64,000 nt of DNA from Oscheius onirici (lineage: Eukaryota > Nematoda > Chromadorea > Rhabditida > Rhabditidae), in contig OW051468.1 in NCBI GenBank assembly GCA_932521025.1, positions 2,108,064 to 2,172,063 on the forward strand. The letters run 5' to 3'. Shown piece after piece: positions 57,101-64,000 of the stretch. How positions within the stretch are numbered: the stretch's first letter is position 1; each line of letters opens with the position of its first letter. A program made the translations under genes and the position numbers. Under the pieces are notes generated by a model that did not search any database, was not told where the DNA came from, and saw nothing but the letters and a program-made list of their open reading frames with translations.

Positions 57101-59532
57101 GCCTAGCCGTGACGGAATTTATTCGCGTCTGTTCCAGCTGCCCTCTTCGGCTCGAAGAAGAACAAATTGGCGAATGGCTGGGCCTCCTGGAGACGGCCTG
57201 CGTGGACAGAAAGGTCGAATTTCGAGCCAAAGCAGCCGCTGCTGCCAGTGTCTTTATGAAAGCTTACGTTAAAGCCGAGTCGGCGATTGCTGGAGCCGCT
57301 AGACGACGAATTGTGAAGGAAATTAGCTCGGCGAGTCAGGGAGAAGCGACAAGAATTGGATACTGTAGTCTGGCAGCGGCTCTGCCGGCAGAAGTCGCGG
57401 ATGAGGAGCTGTTTCAAGCGCTTTGTAACGTCGTTATAAGGTGCGTTTTGTAGATTATTTGGTCTAATGGGGACTCGACTGTAAGTAAAATTTGTCCCTG
57501 ACATTCAGTTTGACTAAAATCGACTTTCAGACAAGGCGTAAGCGACAAGAAGTGGGCTCTGGGCCGAGAAGCCGCTCTCCAGGCCATTTCTGCCGTCTAC
57601 ATTGCCAAAAAGCACAATCCCTGGACGGAAAAGTGCTTCGAGACGCTCTTTCGCGGCCTGGAAGACTACACGATGGATATACACGGAGATGTCGGGCGAT
57701 TCGTTCGACAAGAAGCAATGAGGGCACTGACGGACATTCTAACGAGCTCGACGACTGCTGAAGCGGTTAGGAAGAGCTATGTTCAGCTGGCTGTGAAGAA
57801 AATGGTCCAACAGAGTGCCGAGAAGATTGGACGAGTTAGAGAGGTTAGTTTGAGGGAGGGGTGGAGGGATCTGTAGAGAGTCGAGAGACAACAGGAGAGA
57901 GTTACGGATCTTGATCAGTAGGAGCTCATGACTCTGGAATAGGTACAATAGGCTAAGAGTACGGAAATGGATCAGTAGGTTGTAGAGAGTTGCAAAGAGC
58001 CAGAGACTTGATCAGTTGAAAGAGGGTCGGGGTGAGAGTAGAGAAAGAGTCTGGAACAATTAGTTGTTATTCTGAACAAAGAGTCGAGAGAACTGATTGT
58101 AAGAGTCCAGCTGACTAGAGTATATTCTAGTCCAGATCCAGAGTCAGTAGGTAGTCAAGAGTCGGAAACTAGCTCTATATTTAGAGAGACAGTCTCCCAC
58201 TTCCAGTATACAGTCAGGAGACAGTTACAGTAAGCTGAGCCGAGAAACAGTTACAGTGCAAAACAATGGGTCAGAGACAGCATCAACAGCACAACTACAG
58301 AGTCAGAGAGACAGTACAGTAACTACTACTCTTCCAGACTGCCTGCAACTGCATCGTCCTCATGTTATTCAGTCCTCTCACCGTCCCGTACATTTCCCAA
58401 GCCGCCAGTCTGTCCGACGTTTACAAAGACGGTCGCGACTTTGTCCAGGACAAGGTTCTGATCAGTTTGACGCCTCTACTCTTCTGTACCGAGTACTATA
58501 CGGATATCGTACAGGGACTCGTCCTGTCAGCAGGTATAGCTCTTTTTTTGCCTCAAAAACGCTCTTTTTTAGGCGGAATGAGTGAAATGACGGGACGATA
58601 TTCGACGGAAGCCTTCCAATTGTATCAGAAGACAACGGGCGACGATTTGGAGAAGGTGGAGCAGCTGGTGGCCACCGTAGCCGATCTACTGGATCAGGGA
58701 ATGAAGAATGCGAGAGTTTTGGACGCGGTGCTGAGATTCTTGCCACAGGTATGGGCTATTTTTGGCTGGAGTAGAAACGTGATGCCAAACAACTAGATTT
58801 TAAATTCGCGCCAAAGTGTGATATGGGTCATTTCAAACACGACATTTGCGCCGCTGAAAATACGTTAAAAACTAATATTTTACGCCGATTTGATCATTGA
58901 ACAGCTGTTTCCTCACTAAAAGACCTAAACCTGCAAAGTTTTCTACTCTCGTGACCTTGGAGAGTTCGAAAAATACGCTTGAAACGAACAAAAAAAAACA
59001 AAGAAAAGACGCTGAAAATAGTCCAAATGGCAGAAAACGGACACGAATCCGTTTCAAAAGAATAGATGTCTGTCCAAATTCGTGAAATTCCACTTTTTTC
59101 AGCTCCTTCGCCGTCTGCCCGTCGACGACAGTTACGTGGATCAGTCTCCCAGCCTCTGTCGGATAGTCTCTCGTCTCCAGACGCTCCTCTCTCTGCCCAG
59201 ACTTTCGCCGACGCGAGTGACGCTCGTTCTCAGTGCCCTCTCCTCGCTCCTGCTACTCAGTCCGAGCTCCAAAACGTGGCAAACGGCCATGCTCCTGGTA
59301 TATCACTATATTTCGAAAATCTCAAATTTTACAGCTAGCCGAAGCTCTCTCGAACCAGCTCCCAATCATCAGAAGAGCAGCTGCGGAAAGTCTTCTCGAG
59401 TCAATTTGGGCTACGGAAATTGACGAGAGGGTCGTGACACTTCTCTCCGAGACCCATTGGCAAGATTCTGACGAAATGGAGGCCATTCGGAAGGCAGCTG
59501 AAGAGATTCGGAGCCTCCTAGTACAAATTTAA
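51144..59532 (+). CDS. tbcd: Tubulin-folding cofactor D (TBCD)
   Basis: Seventeen exons: 51144-51435, 51533-51642, 51681-51902, 51943-52092, 52821-52987, 53032-53276, 55629-55753, 55798-55962, 56002-56119, 56413-56525, 56749-56877, 56944-57440, 57531-57843, 58338-58533, 58573-58748, 59103-59297, 59335-59532; 1,136 aa against 1,192 in human. Frame is kept throughout. Diagnostic blocks: DDTAVRWSAAKGLGRICSRLP, NNFHRLVGHCSWHGGCMSLAELSRRG, LGANVRDAACYILWAFARAY, LFDREVRLRRAASAAFQENVGRQ followed by ADYFAVGNRERCY. It is an all-helical HEAT-repeat protein that captures beta-tubulin and, with cofactors C and E, forms alpha/beta-tubulin dimers in the cytosol. A Met at 51159 is an alternative start. Intron 6 (53277-55628) holds two hAT-like elements; a truncated copy of exon 1 lies at 47326-47561. 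Confidence 0.96.
53536..54204. mobile_element. Non-autonomous hAT-like element 1 in tbcd intron 6
   Basis: Starts CAGTGATGTGCGGAA and ends TTCCGCACATCTCTG. Flanked by GTACCGAC (53528-53535) and GTACTGAC (54205-54212), an 8-bp duplication with one change. TTCCGCGGAA-type palindromes lie near both ends. 669 bp, no transposase. Confidence 0.88.
54459..55451. mobile_element. Non-autonomous hAT-like element 2 in tbcd intron 6, with internal tandem repeat
   Basis: Starts CAGTGATGTGCGGAAAT and ends ATTTCCGCACATCACTG. Flanked by GTGAGAAT (54451-54458) and GTGAGAGT (55452-55459). Inside are two copies, about 176 bp apart (54705, 54881), of GGTGGACTCTGTTT ... GTCCGGGAC ... AAGTCAGAAAT. 993 bp, no transposase. 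Confidence 0.88.
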
Positions 59533-60732
59533 TATTTCTCTCGAATTTCCCCATGTTATTTGGTCCTTTCCCCCGCCTATTATTCCTATCTTTTTAGCCC
59601 TTTCCCGCACCAAGTTTGAGCTTATTTTCCCTCTAATTTTAAGCCTTTTCCGCCACTAAGGTTGAGCTTATTTTCCCTTTGTTTTTGGCCCCTTTTCTCC
59701 GTTATTTTTGAGACAATTTTGAGAACATTTTCTAGTCATAATCACCATTCGGGTAATAGCACATTCCAATTAATGCAAACTTTTTATATTCCTGATTTTG
59801 TGTGGCAATTACCGGGCCAAGAAGCCTGAAGATGAAGGAAGTGGTGACTGGTGAGTTTGAAAGAGATTGAAGTACTGGTGATGGTTTTAGGAACTAGTTC
59901 AGAGGAGAAAGTTGGTTAAAGATGGGGACTAGGAAAAGAAAAAAACGACAGGCAGGTTTTTACATTGGAATTTTGAGATTTGGAGGGGACAGGGAAAATG
60001 ACAAGCAGGAAGCGACATAAAAGAAGGAACAAACTCGTAATTGTACAGAACTGACAATGAGACTACTGGAGAGCATGAGGACGATACGGTTACAGGGCCT
60101 CCCAGTCTCGATTGACAAAGGGAGAGACTGTCACGACCACAAGTCTAGTTGAGGTTACTGTAAAAAGGTCTCATTATTGGACTGAATCAGTGAAGATAGC
60201 AGTCAAGTAGAGACCGTAAGAAACCCAGGCGATCAGTAGTCAAGGAAAGATCTTAATCCAGTTACAGTAACCCGTCATGAGAGAAAGAGATTCTGTCCAG
60301 ACGGCCAGTAGTCAATGCAAGAATACCTGTCATTAAACCCAGTTACAGTAATCTGAACCTCTCGTTTGGAGAAGAAAGTGTCCATAAGTCAATCCAGTTA
60401 TAGTAGTAAGTCACCAGAGAGAAAACAGTCTGTCGTTACAGTAATCTCTCCTTTCCAGACCATCTCACTCTTTTTCCATAAAACAACCAGCAACCAACTT
60501 CCGACCCAGTCAATCGCTTCTCTTCCAGTGCTTTTCTCTCCCGCTTGTAATCATGATCTCAGTCTCCGGCTATCACATTTAAGTGGCTTTTTTGCTCTCA
60601 ATCTAATTAAATATGTAATTGTATATTTCATTCTATTTCAATGGCGTCTCAACGCCCGTTACCTCATTTAATTGTCACTGTCATTTTTAACAGATTTAAC
60701 AGATTAATTGCAGCTCAATCTCGAGTGTAAAG
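59533..60732. other. Intergenic region downstream of tbcd
   Basis: First part T-rich (3' UTR-like); about 60050-60450 is degenerate CAGTTACAGTAA/GACTACTGG text as in other introns. No coding sequence seen. Confidence 0.55.
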
Positions 60733-60851
60733 ATGACAGACGAAGCCGAAAAGTCGTGTGTTCGTAAGCTGAAGGCGGCCATGATGCAGTCCTATACCAG
60801 CAATCCGTCCGACGCAGGAGTCACCATCAGGGATATGATTATGAACTACAA
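60733..60851 (+). CDS. First exon of an unidentified gene (rest outside the window or beyond the LINE)
   Basis: ATG at 60733 opens 39 codons plus 2 nt, MTDEAEKSCVRKLKAAMMQS followed by YTSNPSDAGVTIRDMIMNYK, ending at the consensus donor AA|GTGAGT. The codon choice resembles the neighbouring genes and a TTGCAG acceptor-like site lies shortly upstream. No continuation is seen before 64000, so its first intron must exceed 3.1 kb and contain the MITE and LINE that follow. Family not recognised. Confidence 0.6.
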
Positions 60852-61039
60852 GTGAGTGTTGAGAGACGGAACGGGGGCTCAGACAGTACAGAGACTAGAG
60901 CAGTTGGTAGAAGAGTCAGAACTGTGAGTCTGGGAAAAAGATCAGTTGACAGTCGGTAAGGAGACTTGGAAAGAGTAACGAAAGTACTGGGAACGGTTTA
61001 GACAATAAACAATGGAGGATATACGACTCACAATCAGAC

Positions 61040-61270
61040 TATACTTGGGTGTCGAGTCAAAAATCTCGACTCAATTCCGATTCGCGGACTATGTCGAGGG
61101 GAAATTTTCGGTGTTTTTTTTTCGAAAAACTAGCGTGAAAATGCAAAATACTACTATAAAACAGCTATAAAACGCGAAATATTAGTTACAGCCCGTCATA
61201 ATCGATGCTGTAGTTGGCTCGACTCGACACGGATTCGAATCCGGAGTCAAGTCGAGTCGCCCAAGTATAG
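61040..61270. mobile_element. TATACTTGGG inverted-repeat element copy (231 bp)
   Basis: Ends TATACTTGGGTGTCGAGTC and GAGTCGCCCAAGTATA; left half nearly matches the left end of the 18630 element (GTCGAGTCAAAAATCTCGAC). No clear flanking duplication. Confidence 0.78.
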
Positions 61271-61709
61271 TGTGTAGATGTATTCAGACAGTACAAGACA
61301 CTCGGTTCAGAAATTACAGGGAAGGTATACTGTTCAGAGTGTACAGGGGGCTGTGAGACTAGAAACGGACGAGAGACAGTACAGGGTACATTGTTCTTTC
61401 ATTATTCAGACAGTACAGAACTGATCGACTAGGAAGGGTCTGAACAAGAAAGGTTATATGGTTCAGCCAGTATACGGTTCAGAGAGTACATGGGCTGAGA
61501 GACTATAAACGGACGATATAGTACAAGGTATCCGCTTTAAATTGCTCCCAGGTCTCAAAGTCATTTAGCCCCGGAGCTTTGTGCGCAACTTAGTTTTTAA
61601 CATGTCGCGACAGGAAAAGCAAGTGTGCGAGGTGTTCTAACGACTGATAGTTTCTTTGGAGAGACAGGGGGTGACTGGAAATCAAAGTCAGTCAGTTTAC
61701 TCAAAAACG

Positions 61710-62558
61710 TTCATGAACATGGAGGTCGCTTCCGAATTGTCAACCGATGCCGCTGTTATTGAAGGCTCGATGACGACTCCTGCTGCTTCTAGATGCAAGA
61801 GGAAACGTATCAATCCGGATTCGCCACTACTCTCTTCTCCTTCTCAAGTCCTTGCCGATTCCATGCGACGCTCTTCATACAATCGTTCTCGACTCGCTAG
61901 CTCCTGGCGTAGCTTCTCTTCTGATCAAATTGGTGGACGCTGTTTCTTCCCTTTCCGACGACATCAAGAAGATCGACACGCAGAACTTGGAACTCCGACA
62001 TCAGATGGCCTTGCTCACTCTCAAGTTCATTCATCTTCGACCGGCCCTGCTCCTCTCTTCTTTCAAGCCGCACACGACATTACGGAACAAGTAGAAAGAA
62101 GTCGCTCTGTCGTCATCGGTAATCTTCGTGAAGACCTTTCGCTGTGCCCTCAAGCTCAGGTCGATCGAGACGTCCAACTCGTCAGAAGCATGCTCAACGA
62201 TCTGAATGTTCAAGTCGCTCCAGTCTCTGTCTACAGGATGGGCAAGCCCTCGCCTACCAAGCCCCGGTTAGTCAAGGTTGTTTTAACTAACTCTTCTTCC
62301 CATAAATCTTTCATTACAAATTCTCGTTTCGTCCCAAAAACCCTTTTCCGCGGCTGTTTTATTCGACCTTCTCTTTCCCGCCAAGAACGTTCCCAACTTT
62401 ATCGCCCTTCTCCTTCCTCTCTCCCTTCAAAGCCGTCTTCCTCCACGCCCTTCCCTCCTTCTACTTCACGTCCTTTCACTTCCCTCAGCCATCCTGTACG
62501 TTATTTTAACTTTCCTACTGCCCATTTACCCACCAAACCGCTTTATTCTTTTCAATAA
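61710..62558 (+). CDS. LINE ORF1 (nucleic-acid-binding protein)
   Basis: Open for 282 codons from a Met at 61710 (an upstream Met at 61656 is also in frame). The middle third matches the RxVVIxNLxE...VYRMGK...R.vKVVL layout of ORF1 proteins; the C-terminal third is Ser/Pro-rich and may be out of the original frame. No zinc knuckles seen. Confidence 0.7.
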   Translation, partial: FMNMEVASELSTDAAVIEGSMTTPAASRCKRKRINPDSPLLSSPSQVLADSMRRSSYNRSRLASSWRSFSSDQIGGRCFFPFRRHQEDRHAELGTPTSDGLAHSQVHSSSTGPAPLFFQAAHDITEQVERSRSVVIGNLREDLSLCPQAQVDRDVQLVRSMLNDLNVQVAPVSVYRMGKPSPTKPRLVKVVLTNSSSHKSFITNSRFVPKTLFRGCFIRPSLSRQERSQLYRPSPSSLPSKPSSSTPFPPSTSRPFTSLSHPVRYFNFPTAHLPTKPLYSFQ

Positions 62559-62596
62559 CTTCTCCGCGGCCTAAATCTATCTCAGATTCCACTCTT

Positions 62597-63400
62597 TTGC
62601 AAATATCTCATACAAACATCAGATCTCTTACCAAAAATCTCTCCTTCTTGGCTCTAAAACTTTCTAATTCGCGTTTCGATCTTGTCTTGTTGACTGAAAC
62701 CTATCTCAACTCCTCTATCAACGACTTTTCCGCACTAGGTCCCCTCTCTCCCCATTTCTCCATCATTCGCAGTGACCGAAAACGTAAAAAGGGTGGAGGT
62801 GTATGAATTCTTGCGAGAAAATCCTATCTTTACACAAAAATATTCGCAGAATCCGTCCCCAATACCTACGAAATACTTGTTGCTGATTTCATCTCCGAAA
62901 TTTCTCCTCTCAGGGTAATTTTAATCTATAGATGTCCCAGCTGTCAAATCACTCTCTCTAAACAATTATTTAAAGCTATCAGCGATTTTGCCTCCACGGA
63001 AAAAATCTCTATCCTGGCTGGAGACTTCAACCTCCCTCAAATACAGTGGACCGCGAATCCAGCATTTCCCGATGAAGTTTCGCGTGAAATACAGCAAATG
63101 ATGCACGTCCTGGGCCAAAAACAAATTGTCATACAAAATACCCGAAATTCCAACATCTTAGACCTAATTTTTGTCTCCGAAACCCTTCCAACCAAAAGCT
63201 TCCTTTGTACACCTCCTATAGATTCTTCCGACCATAATTTTTGCTCTTTTAGTGTCCCGTTATCTATATGTACAAATCCAACCCCTAGCTTGCGCTTTGA
63301 CTTCAAAAACGCCGATTTTCTGGGATTTTTCACCTCATTACATGATTTCGACTGGCACTACTTTTTGGTTATTGCTCTACAGTCGTTCGAACTTTCAACC
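62597..63400 (+). pseudogene. LINE ORF2 remnant, endonuclease portion
   Basis: Endonuclease motifs HTNIRSL, LTETYL, AGDFNLP and SDHNF are present, but a TGA after KRKKGGGV (62804-62806) interrupts the frame and reverse transcriptase motifs (for example YADD) are missing. Confidence 0.8.
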
Positions 63401-64000
63401 TATTCCGATCCATCAAAACTTCCGACGTCCAAATCTGGACAAGAGTTTACAAATTCGGCCTATCCTAGAATTCGGCCAGACTATTCTCAACGGAGATCCC
63501 CAAATCGATAAAATTTTAGAAAGTGGCCAAAATGATTTTACTCGCAAACTCTTCTTCCGCCAGGGTCGATTTTCATACCTAAATATTCCGCGCTTCCCAT
63601 CTCGTAATAACAACCTACAATTGGAAACCTTAAAAACACGAAGAAACGTAGCTGATCTCAAAATGATCCAAAAAATATTGTCCCCTGAATCCCGCATTGA
63701 CAAAAACCAATTCTTCCAATTTCTTCCCTCGAGAACCCGAGGACCCATCAAAAAAATATTTCTATCTAGGCCCAGAACAAATTTACGCCGCAATTTATTT
63801 TCACACCGAGTCGCCAAGGTTGACCCCCAAACTTTCTTTCCCTGTTGTATATTTTTCCTTACCCCATGTTATATCCCGCGTTTTATTATACCCCAGATTC
63901 CAATATCCTTCCCCTCTTGCCACCCCTTTTATGGCCCTATACCTGTAATTTTCATACAGCCTCATTTCCCCCTCTCATAAACTTCGCCTATGTTCATCAT

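Larger units (their letters stand above)
61538..64000 (+). mobile_element. Internally deleted CR1-like non-LTR retrotransposon (LINE), continues to window edge
   Basis: Plus strand. A 5' leader (also found at 1081-1222) precedes ORF1 at about 61710-62558. ORF1 has the block RSVVIGNLREDLSLCP, then VYRMGKPSPTKPRLVKVVL, as in ORF1 proteins of nematode CR1-type LINEs. ORF2 begins about 62597 with an apurinic-type endonuclease (NIRSLTKNL, LLTETYLNSSI, LAGDFNLPQIQW, LDLIFVSETLP, SDHN). A TGA at about 62804 breaks its frame, and after about 63390 sequence jumps to the C-terminal end of ORF2 (LPSRTRGPIKKIF, RPRTNLRRNLFSHRV); the reverse transcriptase core is absent. The element cannot move by itself. 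No tail is visible before 64000. Confidence 0.88.

Noticed and set aside
62031..62213. Minus-strand frame within the LINE
   Set aside because: Shadow of LINE ORF1.

Overview
This window is eukaryotic and almost certainly from a rhabditid nematode. The genes have many short exons, small introns with GT donors and T-rich TTTCAG acceptors, orthologues with worm-like lengths, an astacin protease and orphan Cys-loop receptors typical of worms, and a pair (ngp-1 followed by nepr-1) that I recall as neighbours in Caenorhabditis. I built every gene model by hand from conserved protein sequence, splice signals and frame. Each multi-exon model keeps an open frame through all junctions. No transcript data were available.

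Layout: an AFG1-type mitochondrial ATPase (1-943, minus, 3' end outside the window); ngp-1/NOG2 nucleolar GTPase (2038-8992, plus) with a complete MADF/coiled-coil gene (4075-6038, minus) inside its sixth intron; nepr-1, the regulatory subunit of the nuclear-envelope lipin phosphatase (9263-12224, plus), probably co-transcribed with ngp-1; an SLC66A2/PQLC1-like PQ-loop protein (14285-26004, plus) with a TATA promoter and a complete aminergic GPCR (16935-22898, minus) inside an 8.7 kb intron; an orphan tail-anchored protein (26381-29552, minus); tRNA-His (32497-32568, plus); two tandem Cys-loop channels (32627-34226 and 34256-35892, minus) only 29 bp apart; an astacin protease (36111-37971, minus); a 7.7 kb repeat-rich gap; a broken duplicate of the uba-2/tbcd junction (45673-47561); intact uba-2 (48052-51012) and tbcd (51144-59532), probably an operon; the first exon of an unidentified gene (60733-60851) whose intron holds a MITE and a LINE reaching the right edge.

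The genes are mostly housekeeping: 60S ribosome biogenesis (ngp-1), nuclear-envelope lipid control (nepr-1), SUMO activation (uba-2) and tubulin folding (tbcd), mixed with neural-type receptors (GPCR, two channels) and a secreted protease. The non-coding part carries non-autonomous hAT-like elements with 8-bp target-site duplications (one nested in another element), several inverted-repeat MITEs, a tRNA-like SINE family, minisatellites and an internally deleted LINE.

The most notable observations are the segmental duplication that pseudogenised uba-2, two antisense genes nested in introns, the 29-bp gap between the two channel genes, and an astacin intron that seems to end in GG instead of AG.
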